A stretch of 64,000 nt of DNA from Kolteria novifilia (GTDB lineage Bacteria > Planctomycetota > Planctomycetia > Kolteriales > Kolteriaceae): the NCBI GenBank assembly GCA_007748055.1, contig CP036279.1, positions 310,001-374,000 on the forward strand, read 5' to 3'. A model generated the notes under the pieces. That model had not been told where the DNA came from. It searched no databases and was given only the letters and a program-made list of their open reading frames with translations. The position numbers were made by a program, and so were the translations under genes. Shown in pieces: positions 44,063 through 53,327 of this stretch (its first letter is position 1; each line of letters starts with the position of its first letter).

Positions 44063-45631
44063 CTACTTGCTGCCTGACTCGACCGTCACGCCCTTGAGCC
44101 GAACGATCCCAACCGGATTGATGACGTAGCCCTTCACATTGGCCCGCAGCGCCATCGCGAGATCGACGTGGACCAGTGGAACGACGGGGCAGTCCTCGTC
44201 AATGAGACGCTGGGCTTGATCGTAGAGCTGGGCCCGCTTGTCGGGATCGGACTCTTGCTGGGCGTTCAAGAGCAACTCGTGAACCGGCTCGGACAGGTAG
44301 AAGGCGACGTTGCGAGCCAGTGGCGGCTCCGCGTTGGTCTTGTCGAGCAGGGCGAAGAGAAAGTTGTCGGGGTCGCCATTGTCAGTGATCCAGCCGAAGA
44401 GCGCCGTCTCATGCTCGCCGTTGCCGGTCTGCTCGAGAAACTGCGACCAGGGCGGACTGTGAATCTCCGGTTCGAGCCCGACTTGGCGAAGCTGCTCCTG
44501 GATCATCGCGGCGACGCGGTCGGGCGCGGGCATGTAGGGTCGGCTGTTCGGCATGACCCAAAGTCGAAACGACGTTCCCTTGGCGACGCCCGCCTCCTCG
44601 AGGAGCTGCCTCGAGCGTTTGGGATCGTAGTCGATGCCCTTCCAATGCTCGTTGAAGGCGAACATCGGCGGCGGGATGAGTGACGTCGCGATGACCGCCT
44701 CCCCCTCGTAGACGCTCTTCACGAGGGCCTCCTTGTCGATGGCATGACCGAGCGCCCGACGAACACGGACATCGTTGAATGGGGGACGCTGGTTGTTCAT
44801 GGCGAAGTAGGCGGTGTTCATGCCGGGCACGCGAAGCAGTTTCAGCGAATCGTCCTGGCGCACCTCGGCACGGACGGGGATCGTCAGCCCGTCGGCCATG
44901 TCGATCTCGCCGGTACGAAGCTGTCGTAGCCGGGCGGTCGGTTCGGGGATCGGCTTGAAGATGACGCGCTCGACGCCTGGCGCCCCACCCCAGTACTTCT
45001 CGTTGGCGGCGAGGGTCAGCTTCACCTCGGGAATCCACTCCTCGAAGCGAAACGGACCGGTGCCGACCGGGTGAACCGAGAAGCGCTCGGCATGCTCCGT
45101 GACCGCGCTGGGGGAGACGATGCTCGCGGAGAACGTGGCGAGGTTCGCGAGGAAGACGCCGCTGGGTCGCTTGAGCTTGAAGGTCACTTCGTTGGACGCG
45201 GCGCTGGCGATCTCCTCGATGATCGCGTAGTCCTGGCGATAGGGAGCTTTGAGCCCGTGATTGCCCGGATGGTCGGGGTCGAGGATCCGCTCGAAGGTGA
45301 ACTTGACCGCGTCGGGCCCGAAGGGCGTGCCGTCGTGAAAGGTGACTCCCTCGCGGAGGGTGAAGGTCCACGAGCGGCGATCGTCGCTCTCCTGCCACGA
45401 GGTCGCCAGCGACGGAACGATCCGTGAGGAGTCGTCGGCGTAGGTGACGAGGGTATCGAAGACGTTGTTGATGATCTTGGCGCTCTCGCCATCCTCGGCG
45501 TCGGCGGGATCGAGCGTGACCGAGTCGTTGCCCCGTCCGAAAATCAACGTCGTTTGCGACCCGGTGGGGGAGGGCCCACCACCACATCCCACCAGGAGAC
45601 CCAACAGGCCCATCAACCATCGACGACTCAT
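44063..45631 (-). CDS. Peptide/nickel-type ABC transporter substrate-binding lipoprotein (SBP family 5)
   Basis: 522 residues from the ATG at 45631, which begins a lipoprotein signal peptide (MSRRWLMGLLGLLVGC, C16). SBP_bac_5 features: LIFGRGNDSVTLDPADAEDG at the start, the conserved region ATSWQESDDRRSWTFTLREG with VTFHDGTPFGPDAVKFTFER, and ALGHAIDKEALVKSVYEGEA. The permease and ATPase genes that normally accompany it are absent from the window. Ligands are likely oligopeptides but are not shown. The frame extending 43 codons further upstream is rejected. Confidence 0.9.
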   Translation of the reverse strand: MSRRWLMGLLGLLVGCGGGPSPTGSQTTLIFGRGNDSVTLDPADAEDGESAKIINNVFDTLVTYADDSSRIVPSLATSWQESDDRRSWTFTLREGVTFHDGTPFGPDAVKFTFERILDPDHPGNHGLKAPYRQDYAIIEEIASAASNEVTFKLKRPSGVFLANLATFSASIVSPSAVTEHAERFSVHPVGTGPFRFEEWIPEVKLTLAANEKYWGGAPGVERVIFKPIPEPTARLRQLRTGEIDMADGLTIPVRAEVRQDDSLKLLRVPGMNTAYFAMNNQRPPFNDVRVRRALGHAIDKEALVKSVYEGEAVIATSLIPPPMFAFNEHWKGIDYDPKRSRQLLEEAGVAKGTSFRLWVMPNSRPYMPAPDRVAAMIQEQLRQVGLEPEIHSPPWSQFLEQTGNGEHETALFGWITDNGDPDNFLFALLDKTNAEPPLARNVAFYLSEPVHELLLNAQQESDPDKRAQLYDQAQRLIDEDCPVVPLVHVDLAMALRANVKGYVINPVGIVRLKGVTVESGSK

Positions 45632-45763
45632 TCGAGGGATACCTCCGCGGTTCAACTCGCGCCAGCAATCACGCTCCCAACTCTCTTTTGGTATGAAGAG
45701 AGGAACCCAACGCGTCGACTTCCCGCGACGCCCATGGACACAGTGGCCTAGGAACTCCAATCA

Positions 45764-47251
45764 ATGAAGATCGATCTTTGTCAACAACCGCTCGATGGTG
45801 TCACGACCGACTGGCTGGCCATCGGTATATTTGAAGGTGATCAAGCTGCCACGCTGCCGGCGGAACTCGAACCGAAGCTCGCCGAGACGATCGCGCGGCG
45901 CCGCGAACTCGAGGACTTCTCGGGCAAAAAGAACGAGCTGTTGACCCTCTATGGCGTCGAGGGCATTGCCGCCGAGCGGGTGTTGCTCGTTGGTCTGGGC
46001 AAGCCCGATTCCTTCGATCGGATGACCTTCACCAATGCGGTCTCGACGGCGGTCCGCCACGCGAACAAGAAGCCGGGCACCGCGATGGTCGGTTCGCTGC
46101 CGACCGGAACATCGCTCGACGCCAAGCAACTCGCCGAAGCCGCGATCACCGGCGCCCTGATGGCGAGTCAAGGCCAGGCGATCTACAAGTCCGCGTCCAA
46201 CGGCACCGCCATCGACAGCTTCTCGCTCGCCGCCACGAAGGAGACCCACTCCGCCGCCCAGGAGGGCATCGCCAGCGGAACGATCCTCGGCGAGGCGATC
46301 AACGCCGCGCGCGACTTGATCGATCGGCCGCCGGCGGAGATCTATCCCGAGACCTTCTGCAAGCGCGCCCTCGAACTCGCCGAGCCGGTCGAGGGATTGG
46401 AGGTCGAGATCCTCGAGCCGGAAAAGCTCAAGGAACTCGGCATGAACTGCATTCTCGGCGTCGGCCAGGAATCGGTCCGTCCCCCGCGACTGATGATCCT
46501 TCGCTATCGCGGCAAGAAGGATGACTCCGCGCCGCTCGCCTACGTGGGCAAGGGTATCACCTTCGACAGCGGCGGGCTCTCGCTGAAGACGGCCGACGGC
46601 ATGGTCGACATGAAGTGCGACATGGGGGGAGCGGCCACCGTGGTCGCCGCGACGATCGCGGTCGCGCGGCTCGGCCTGCCGGTCAACCTCCTATGCCTGA
46701 CGCCACTCGCGGAAAACATGCCGGGCGGGAACTCCTATCGTCCCGGCGACATCCTGACGGCGAAAAACGGCAAGACGATTGAGATCGTCAACACCGACGC
46801 CGAGGGTCGACTCGTACTTTCCGACGCCCTCTGCCACGCGGTCGATCTCGGGGCCGCCCACATCGTCGAACTCTCGACCCTCACCGGTGCCTGCATGGTG
46901 GCCCTGGGCAACGACGTCGCTGGCGTCATGACCAATGACGACACGTGGGCCGAGCAGGTTCTCGCCGCCGCCAAACGGACCGGCGAGCTGGCGTGGCCAC
47001 TGCCGATGTACGAGGAATTCGACGACCTCATCAAGAGCGACGTCGCCGATATGAAGAACAGCGGCGGACGCTGGGGCGGAGCGATCACGGCGGCGAAGCT
47101 GCTCGCGAACTTCGTCGGCGACGTCCCCTGGACCCACATCGACATCGCGGGCCCCTCGTTCGCGGCCAAGGAGGCTCCTCACCGCGACGGCGGCGCGACC
47201 GGCTACTTCGTCCGCACGCTCGTCGACCTCGCCGGGCAGTACGCCCCATGA
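45764..47251 (+). CDS. pepA: Leucyl aminopeptidase PepA (M17)
   Basis: 495 residues. The M17 catalytic domain shows the metal-binding signatures YVGKGITFDSGGLSLK (Lys and Asp) and NTDAEGRLVLSDAL, plus DMKCDMGGAATV. The N-terminal ~160 residues are the DNA/arginine-binding-like domain. PepA removes N-terminal Leu and other residues from peptides. It is divergent from the peptide-binding lipoprotein gene by 132 bp, which suggests a shared peptide-use theme. Its stop overlaps the next start (ATGA). Confidence 0.95.
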   Translation: MKIDLCQQPLDGVTTDWLAIGIFEGDQAATLPAELEPKLAETIARRRELEDFSGKKNELLTLYGVEGIAAERVLLVGLGKPDSFDRMTFTNAVSTAVRHANKKPGTAMVGSLPTGTSLDAKQLAEAAITGALMASQGQAIYKSASNGTAIDSFSLAATKETHSAAQEGIASGTILGEAINAARDLIDRPPAEIYPETFCKRALELAEPVEGLEVEILEPEKLKELGMNCILGVGQESVRPPRLMILRYRGKKDDSAPLAYVGKGITFDSGGLSLKTADGMVDMKCDMGGAATVVAATIAVARLGLPVNLLCLTPLAENMPGGNSYRPGDILTAKNGKTIEIVNTDAEGRLVLSDALCHAVDLGAAHIVELSTLTGACMVALGNDVAGVMTNDDTWAEQVLAAAKRTGELAWPLPMYEEFDDLIKSDVADMKNSGGRWGGAITAAKLLANFVGDVPWTHIDIAGPSFAAKEAPHRDGGATGYFVRTLVDLAGQYAP

Positions 47252-47769
47252 GCGCCGAGATGCCCGACGCGCCGGGCCCTCAGCGGGGACGACTGTTGAT
47301 GATCGCCTTCGGGAGCATCGTCGGCCTGACCGTCCTGGGCTACTTTTGGCTCTGGGTCACCTTCAACGCGATCCCGACCCAAGAGGAGATGCGGCGGCTT
47401 CTGCGCGACGCGGAGATGGTCGAGGTCTTCCAATGGCGCGATGATCAACCGGTCCGGTGGATCCGCTTCAAGGATCCCCGGCACTGGTCGGGCCTCGCCG
47501 ACAAGCTGACCTTTCGCGAGAAGTTTTGGCGGTTCAGCTCGCCCCCCGACGAAGCGGTCGTGGTCCAAACGCTCGTGGACGACGATCGAACCATCGCGTG
47601 GGAAGTGCGCGACGGGGACGAGGCAATCCACTTGCGAAAGGCGGTCCGCTGGTACCGCATGCCGATCGAGCCAGGGCTGGCCGACGAGGTTCGCCGACTG
47701 CTCGTCGAGCACGGGAAGGACCTCGATCCGAACCAGGACACCTCCCCGTCCGGAGCGCCGACGCGATGA
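47248..47769 (+). CDS. Membrane-anchored hypothetical protein, 173 aa
   Basis: Starts at the ATGA shared with the pepA stop. One N-terminal membrane helix (LLMIAFGSIVGLTVLGYFWL, about 16-35) anchors a soluble domain of ~130 residues with alternating charged strands (VEVFQWRDDQPVRWIRFKDP, IAWEVRDGDEAIHLRKAVRW). I do not recognise the family. It is translationally coupled to pepA upstream and to maf downstream, so all three are probably made together. Confidence 0.75.
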   Translation: MSAEMPDAPGPQRGRLLMIAFGSIVGLTVLGYFWLWVTFNAIPTQEEMRRLLRDAEMVEVFQWRDDQPVRWIRFKDPRHWSGLADKLTFREKFWRFSSPPDEAVVVQTLVDDDRTIAWEVRDGDEAIHLRKAVRWYRMPIEPGLADEVRRLLVEHGKDLDPNQDTSPSGAPTR

Positions 47770-48368
47770 CGGTTCCCTCGACGCCTCCCTTTCTCTTGGC
47801 CAGCGGATCCGCGGCTCGGCGACGTCTTCTCGAAGAAGCGGGATACATCTTCGATGTGAAGGTCAGCGGAGCCACCGAACCACCGCCGGAGCGTTTCGCC
47901 AGCGCCCTGGCCTACGTGCAGCATACCGCGTGGCTCAAGGCCTCCACGGTCGCTCACGACTCGGCGGGTCGCTGGGTCCTCGCGGCGGACACTGTCGCGA
48001 CGATCGGCGGGCTGGTGGTCGGCAAACCCGCTCATCGGGAGGACGCTGAACGGATCTTGCGAACCCTTCAAGGAACACGTCACCAAACGACCACGGGCGT
48101 CTGTCTTCACGCTCCCGGCAAAGACCTCTGGTTCGGGCTTCACGAGACGACCACCGTTCTCATGCGGCCGCTCGATGACGCCACGATCGATGGCTACCTC
48201 GATAGCGGCCGTTGGGCGGGCAAAGCGGGTGCCTACGGCATGCAGGACAAGGACGATCCCTTCGTCGAGGCGCTCGAGGGAAGCGTTTCCAACGTCATCG
48301 GCCTACCGATGGAACGCTTGGGGGAGTTGTTTGAGTTGGTGTCGCGCCTTCATGATGTTCAGGGGTAG
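47766..48368 (+). CDS. maf: Maf-like nucleotide pyrophosphatase
   Basis: 200 residues. Maf marks: FLLASGSAARRRLLEEAG near the N-terminus, VLAADTVATIGGLVVGKP, the Q-G-T segment LRTLQGTRHQTTTGVCL and YGMQDKDDPFVEALEG. Maf proteins hydrolyse dTTP, UTP or modified pyrimidine nucleotides to limit misincorporation. The ATG overlaps the upstream stop by the ATGA arrangement. Length is normal. Confidence 0.9.
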   Translation: MTVPSTPPFLLASGSAARRRLLEEAGYIFDVKVSGATEPPPERFASALAYVQHTAWLKASTVAHDSAGRWVLAADTVATIGGLVVGKPAHREDAERILRTLQGTRHQTTTGVCLHAPGKDLWFGLHETTTVLMRPLDDATIDGYLDSGRWAGKAGAYGMQDKDDPFVEALEGSVSNVIGLPMERLGELFELVSRLHDVQG

Positions 48369-48394
48369 TACGCGTCCTGGACACTTGAAGGCCC

Positions 48395-48616
48395 TTACGG
48401 ATCTGGACGTGGATTCTCTTGGGTCGCTCTCTTCAAGGAGTGGAACAGGTATCCTGGGAGCGCGATCGGCCAAGGGCCTGGACCCATCAGCCCCAAATCA
48501 TCTCTGCTCGTGAAGCCAAATCTCCTACGAACGTTCTCTGGACTCTGTTCTATCCTCACCAAGTCTGGATACACTATTCGCAAGAACTCTTCGTCGGCCT
48601 CTGGTAGCCTCCCACT
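48395..48616 (-). pseudogene. 3' fragment of a gene cut by the IS66 remnant
   Basis: A protein-like frame, LPEADEEFLRIVYPDLVRIE, then PENVRRRFGFTSRDDLGLMG and PGYLFHSLKRATQEN, enters from the end of the IS66 element at 48617 and stops at 48395. The nine apparent N-terminal codons lie in or next to the IS end, so the real start is missing. I do not recognise the protein. It may be the distal part of the fragment at 49832-50013, but the reading frames do not join cleanly. Confidence 0.4.
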
Positions 48617-49831
48617 GTAACCGTTCACGGTTTGGTGACAAGGGATGGGCAGGGTCGCGATCGGAAATGAGCGTCGACGGCGTCGGTGAGGTAGGTGAAG
48701 ATGTCGCGGGATTGTTGTCGGCAGGTCTCGATGACGGTCAGTGTGGTTTCGACAAATCGACTTCCCGCGGCGCTCTGAGTACCGAAGGAGAGCTTCCTCC
48801 AGATCACGGCGTGACGTAGCGAACGTTCACTGAGGTTATTGGTCGGGTCGACGCCATCTTGGTCGAGAAAGGTCCAGAGCCATTGGCGATGGTCGTAGAG
48901 TTCCCGACACATGCCGATCAGTTTCGGGTTGCCGCTAAAGAGACCGCGCAGCAGCAAGTGTTCGATCTCGCGACGAACGGGAGCCAGACGACGTTTGAGT
49001 GTTCGGCGTGTGATGGTTCCGTCTCGTCAGCGTGCCCATTCGCGAAAGAGTCTTTTCGTCGGTCGCATCAGGTCATGACCCAGGCGTTTGACTTGGTGGT
49101 CGCTGCTGTCGATCAAGGCTTGGAAGTCACGCTTGAGATGAGCCCAACACCACGGCAGGCGGCCAAGCTGCCAGTACATCTTGGCTCGGTCACACATCAC
49201 GACGCCCGAGAAGGTCTCGCCAAGCAGTTCGTTCAGCACCGTGGCCGCCCGCGAGCCACGCATCGTGAAGAGGGTGAAGGTGCTGGCCACGAAGGTCCAC
49301 AACCAAGCCTTCTGCCCCGCTTGTTTGGTCGGCGTCTCGTCGGCCCCAAGGACAAGCGAGTCGGTGACGACGGTACTCCGTGATCATCGGCTTGATTTCC
49401 GGGAGTTCCCACACTTGATGCCGCAACGGATCGGCGTCCTCTCCCGTCAACGGCGTGTCGCAACGCCGGCAGGTCTTCGGCAGCAGCGTCACGACTTCCT
49501 GGCATTCCTCGGTGGGAACCAAAGAACGTTCGTGTTTCTTATGACCTGGTTGGCCACCACGCTTCCGCTTCGATCACGGCGCCTTGCGCGGTGTCTTGGC
49601 ATGAGGGTGCTAACTGCCGGGAGGCAGCGACGAGTTCCGCGGGTTCTTGGGAGGTCCAAGTGCTTCTTCCAATTCCGCGATTCGCAGCAACAACGACTCG
49701 ACGAAGGCACGCACCTCCGGCGTCATCTGGGCCGCGAGTTCAGGAGGTATCTTCGACTTCCCTGTCATGAACGAATTCTCTCACGAACTCCCTTTCGTGA
49801 AAAGACCAACTCGCAGGGTGTGAACGGTTAC
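48617..49831 (-). mobile_element. Decayed IS66-family element with perfect 12-bp ends
   Basis: Ends are gtaaccgttcac (48617-48628) and gtgaacggttac (49820-49831), perfect inverted repeats starting with the GTAA typical of IS66. Inside is a broken IS66 transposase on the minus strand. The 8 bases outside each end (ctcccact and tccttgac) are not duplicates, so the flanks have changed since insertion. A second inverted pair, gaactcttcgtc at 48584 and gacgaagagttc at 49837, flanks the element. Confidence 0.85.
48625..49768 (-). pseudogene. IS66 transposase (TnpC), frameshifts and stops
   Basis: The minus strand from an ATG at 49768 (MTGKSKIPPELAAQMTPEVR) runs into two in-frame stops (TAG at 49609-49611, TGA at 49573-49575), then resumes with the zinc-finger part KTCRRCDTPLTGEDADPLRH. 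It shifts frame near 49,330 and again near 48,990. The middle part MYWQLGRLPWCWAHLKRDFQ and the C-terminal DPTNNLSERSLRHAVIWRKL are clear IS66 transposase segments. It cannot make an active enzyme. Confidence 0.88.
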
Positions 49832-50013
49832 TCCTTGACGAAGAGTTCGGTTACTTCTCCAGGCTTGACGATCATTTCCAGCCATCGCGTAAGTTCTTCG
49901 CGTGGCGTCATTTTAGGCTTCTTTGCCGAAGCACGATTACGTTGCCGACCTAGGCCATTGGTTTTGTTCACAGGAGACCCTCCTCGGTTGAGCATAGTTG
50001 CCCATTTTGCCAC
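49832..50013 (-). pseudogene. 5' fragment of a primase-like/replication protein gene
   Basis: The frame MAKWATMLNRGGSPVNKTNG starts at 50013; after a basic segment it reads MTPREELTRWLEMIVKPGEV TELFVKE and ends at the edge of the IS66 element. The segment resembles the opening of planctomycete primase-polymerase-like proteins (L-x-x-x-V-x-P-G-x-V-x-E-L-R-A). This assignment is from memory of the family and is not strong. The gene is truncated by the insertion. Confidence 0.35.
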
Positions 50014-50873
50014 AGTTGCCGCGATAGGTGTACAGCGATCGCTGTCTGGCGCAGTTGGCGACGGCAGGGCGATTTCGCCGAAGGGGTATGGAATGTGCCT
50101 GAGTCAATCGTCGTGTTTTAGATGAGTGATCGCTGTCTCGGTGAAGGGCAACAGGCGCGAGTCTGATGTGTTGTCAATCGTTCGACTCGATGATCGCGTC
50201 GTTTTCACGATCGTCGGGTCGAAGAAGGTTTCCGAAGCGGAATTGGGAGCGATTTGGCCGGTCGCGATGTTCCGGGCGCCAGCTGAGGGGATTGCGTGTT
50301 TCCATTCCTGGCGTGATCGTGGGAGGCGTTGACGTTTCGTAGGGTCATCGGACCATGTTGGAGGTGCCCCACTTCCCGCAATCGGCAAGGAGGCTTCCGT
50401 CGAGAGTGCGGCAGCGTCGCGGCCATTCATCGTTTCCAATCGCGATCGAGCGGTCGAATGCGTGCGGTTTGTGCAGGTTCGTGCTCTGGGTAGGAACGAT
50501 GGTTGATCTCGCGCGTGGAGGGGTTTGGGCGGTGAGCGACGTCGCCAATGTGGCCGCTCGAAAGCGTCGACGGTGACATGAAGGGTAATCGGGTTTCCGA
50601 AGCGAGATGAGAATTTGGGGCACCCTGGCCCGAAGAGGCGGGAAAAATGAACTCAGGGGCCAGAAACGATCGAGAAGGGGGTCAGAATGCTCCGTGTCGA
50701 TCGCAGAGCGTTCGGGGGCACCGTCGGTTTGCCCCGGAGAGGAGGTGTTGCCAGAGAGCCTAGAGGAGGCTCTCCGTGTCACGTTTCGTGACAAAATAAC
50801 GGACCACGAAGACAGACCGATTAACGGACCAATATGGCGGGCGGTAACGTGTTGCTTTGAAAGGGTTTAGGAA
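50014..50873. other. No convincing gene; likely degraded island DNA
   Basis: About 860 bp in which open frames on either strand have shadow-like composition. The segment 50580-50830 is AT-richer than the left half of the window. It joins the IS66-cut gene fragment to the tRNA fragment. No repeat of the named families was found. Confidence 0.4.
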
Positions 50874-50918
<45 letters not shown>

Positions 50919-51118
50919 TCGAGCCGTTGCGAATCTTCGGAAAGCTGGATGCGTAACCTGTTTGATGGCAAGGTGTTGCGTCTATTGATTGGTGATACAT
51001 TTTGGCCGACGATTTGGTGATACGATCGGTGATACGAAAAGGACGCAGTTTGGGACTTGTTGCCCCCTCCATGAACGCAATTCTCGATGGCCGCAGGTGA
51101 CTCGGAACCGCCTTTCAA

Positions 51119-51292
51119 TCATTGATCGTCGAGGGAGCCGAGTACCTCTCTGAGATCGCCGACCTTGAGGTCTTCGAATGCTCCTCGTTTCACCGATAGG
51201 TCGCGCGACAGCCGTAGCGAGGCTCGCGCATCGCCCTCGCCGCCGAACTCACCCTTGAACAGGAAGGGCATCACGAAGAGCATGCAGAGCAT
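51119..51292 (-). CDS. Possible small protein, 57 aa
   Basis: A 57-residue frame from an ATG at 51292: a hydrophobic start (MLCMLFVMPFLFKGEFGGEG) followed by RASLRLSRDLSVKRGAFEDL and KVGDLREVLGSLDDQ. The second half is clearly protein-like. It may be the 3' remnant of a longer gene. I do not recognise it. It ends 200 bp before the tRNA fragment. Confidence 0.35.
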   Translation of the reverse strand: MLCMLFVMPFLFKGEFGGEGDARASLRLSRDLSVKRGAFEDLKVGDLREVLGSLDDQ

Positions 51293-51315
51293 CAATCAGC
51301 CAGTCGCCAAGGAGT

Positions 51316-51657
51316 GTGTTGCGGCGTGTTGACGGCGGTTTCGCAGGTGTTTGGACAGCATCACGAATGGTTGACAGAGCGACGGCGGCGGCAAAGGGAA
51401 TGGCTTCGGCTCAATTACAAGAGCGCCGTCACCGGGCTATCGAAGATGAACCCGTTGCCGAGAGACTCAACGGTCAGCAAGAGCTTGAGCAAGAAGCCAA
51501 GCCGCCGCCGTTTGGGGTGCCATTGTTCAAGCCGTGGAAGCCTGCTCAACCGGCACGCTTTCAGCCATTCAACCCGGCTCAGCCTGCGAAGCTGCACGCT
51601 CACGGACGGGCGAACGCAAACAATCGCCAGCGAAACTTGGTCGACCATCTACTTTGA
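51316..51657 (+). CDS. Possible Pro-rich small protein, 113 aa
   Basis: A frame with an acidic middle (RRHRAIEDEPVAERLNGQQE) and a Pro/Phe-rich repeat: KPWKPAQPARFQPFNPAQPA. There is no clear ribosome site. The 3' end overlaps the convergent DUF4279 gene by 9 bp. The repetitive second half could reflect a real structural tail or a biased frame, so the call is tentative. Confidence 0.3.
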   Translation: MLRRVDGGFAGVWTASRMVDRATAAAKGMASAQLQERRHRAIEDEPVAERLNGQQELEQEAKPPPFGVPLFKPWKPAQPARFQPFNPAQPAKLHAHGRANANNRQRNLVDHLL

Positions 51658-52056
51658 GAAAAGCTCGATTCCCAAAGGAATCTGCAATCTCCAAAGTGTC
51701 GGTGTCGGCGGCACATCGAATCCGAGGGTTAGAACGTTTGAAAAGACGCCGATGTACACATTTACGTCGAACCCTTGCTCCAACAACTGGCCGAGCGGTG
51801 TTTCCCGAGACTTTACGAACTCCTCGGCCCATTGAATCGACATGGTTGGTCGGTCTGGGGCATCTACTCGGTACTCCATGCACCAGTAACCTGCGGAACG
51901 GCAGTCACCGTGCGGGATCTTCGTTTCACCCGGGCGCTGTGCAATTTGAGGTGTTGAGTTGAGCAACTCCGAGATATTCGTGGGGTCGAGGCACGCGTGG
52001 CAAATCCGAAGCGATGCCTCGCACCACCAATCGACCTTACTTTTGGCTGCTTCCAC
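51649..52056 (-). CDS. DUF4279-like protein, 135 aa
   Basis: A GTG start with gggaggc 8-14 bases upstream. The protein reads ASLRICHACLDPTNISELLN (start of the fold), IAQRPGETKIPHGDCRSAGY then W, and ends with EQGFDVNVYIGVFSNVLTLG and LWRLQIPLGIELF. This order is the DUF4279 pattern, a small fold of unknown role often encoded near toxin-immunity or mobile loci. The start directly follows the TAA of the frameshifted ORF downstream of the AbiEi-like gene, so the three could share one transcript. Confidence 0.7.
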   Translation of the reverse strand: MEAAKSKVDWWCEASLRICHACLDPTNISELLNSTPQIAQRPGETKIPHGDCRSAGYWCMEYRVDAPDRPTMSIQWAEEFVKSRETPLGQLLEQGFDVNVYIGVFSNVLTLGFDVPPTPTLWRLQIPLGIELFSK

Positions 52057-52148
52057 TTAGAGTGCCTCCCACATCTTCGCAATGTACTCCCCGGTACGAG
52101 AGTCCCACATTCCGCCAGATCGGTCTTCAAGATGTCGAGCGCGTTCAT
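52057..52148 (-). pseudogene. Frameshifted ~30-codon ORF between AbiEi-like and DUF4279 genes
   Basis: The ATGA at 52145-52148 couples an ORF beginning MNALDILKTDLAE to the stop of the AbiEi-like gene. In the adjacent frame the sequence continues convincingly as MWDSRTGEYIAKMWEAL and stops with TAA at 52057-52059. A single frameshift around 52105-52112 would join the two into a ~30-residue protein. It is either a decayed gene or a sequencing error. No AbiEii nucleotidyltransferase is present where it would be expected. Confidence 0.45.
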
Positions 52149-53248
52149 GGCGACCTCTTCGGAATCCCCACGTCCTTGAGGAGTCGTTGCCGAATCTGCT
52201 CGGCCGTCTCGCGTTCCCGTTTGTCGCCAGCGTTGAGTTCCAGAAACGCCTGGAGGGGAGAAGCATCAACGGAATCGCGAACGTCAAAGAAGACGATGGG
52301 ATCGTCAGTCTCCAAGACTTGGAAGTTTGGAAAACGCTCGGTCTCACGGGCCGAGTTGCCCAGTCGTTTCAAGATTCCGGTTGCATCAGTGCAGTAGTAG
52401 CAGCGGATGGGCTCACGCGCCATCGTCGCATAGTGTTCGGAGGATGACGATCCTGTGCGGACGACGCGTTCCTGTGTCTCCTGGCTCCAATCTCGTGCGA
52501 TCGCCTCGAACGCCTGATCGTCCAGATCACATTTGCCGATGAATTTTTGCCGAATGACCGGAGCCTCGTAGTTGTCGGCGAGGCTGTTCAAGAGTTTCTC
52601 CGCCTGGAGCAAGCGTAGGCGTGTCGTCCGCCCTTTTCGTTGTCTCTCGATGATGAGGTCATCTTCCAAGGATGAGCATGCTTTGGAGATCGTCGAAAGA
52701 GTGACGTCACCACGGCGAGTTCTGATCTCGTCGAGGAGTTTTTGCGACGTCTCGTATTCGGCACGCAAGAGAAACGTTCTTGCGACAAGCGAGCTTGCTC
52801 CTCGGTACACGTTTCGGATTGGGCTGCTGCTCGGGTACTTGTTCGGATTTCCCGTTCGGTAGATCAGCAGTCGATTGGGGACAAGGATGACGCCGTTGCC
52901 GCACAAGTCGATGCCGCTGACTTGCTGGGATTCCAAGAATCGTAGCTGCTCTTCGGAAAGAAAGGGCGTGACGATCATCGGGTTCGCTTTAAGTTGCTTG
53001 GCGAGCCGTGTCGCTTGTTGAGCGGCTTCCTGGATAGCTTTCGGGTTGAACTGCACGCGGGTTTGGACCGCGAAGGCGAACGTGCTCTTGTTCCAGGCGA
53101 CTTCGGCAACGGCGTCGACGCGATCAGACGCCCCCAGCCGCTTTGCGGTCTCGACAACACGGATGCGCGCAGGGTAGAAGCATTCTCCCATCCTCCGGAG
53201 GGAGTCCTGCAAGCTCTTGGTCGTCAACCGTTTCTCGCTGGTTGTCAT
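52145..53248 (-). CDS. AbiEi-like (type IV toxin-antitoxin) antitoxin, orphan
   Basis: 367 residues. The region VSGIDLCGNGVILVPNRLLI followed by RTGNPNKYPSSSPIRNVYRG (about 108-150) is typical of the AbiEi_2 antitoxin family, with a winged-helix part near 170-215 (ISKACSSLEDDLIIERQRKG). The C-terminal region ends with the acidic EQIRQRLLKDVGIPKRSP. AbiEi proteins repress their own operon and antagonise the AbiEii nucleotidyltransferase toxin. Here only a 30-codon frameshifted ORF and a DUF4279 gene follow. A palindromic operator lies upstream. Base composition is AT-richer than the chromosomal part. Confidence 0.7.
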   Translation of the reverse strand: MTTSEKRLTTKSLQDSLRRMGECFYPARIRVVETAKRLGASDRVDAVAEVAWNKSTFAFAVQTRVQFNPKAIQEAAQQATRLAKQLKANPMIVTPFLSEEQLRFLESQQVSGIDLCGNGVILVPNRLLIYRTGNPNKYPSSSPIRNVYRGASSLVARTFLLRAEYETSQKLLDEIRTRRGDVTLSTISKACSSLEDDLIIERQRKGRTTRLRLLQAEKLLNSLADNYEAPVIRQKFIGKCDLDDQAFEAIARDWSQETQERVVRTGSSSSEHYATMAREPIRCYYCTDATGILKRLGNSARETERFPNFQVLETDDPIVFFDVRDSVDASPLQAFLELNAGDKRERETAEQIRQRLLKDVGIPKRSP

Positions 53249-53327
53249 TTTCTTGATTCGGAAAACACGTGTTCTCGGGAAAGATCGCCCGCCTTCATCG
53301 CTTCAATTGTTTCCCAGCATACCACAT

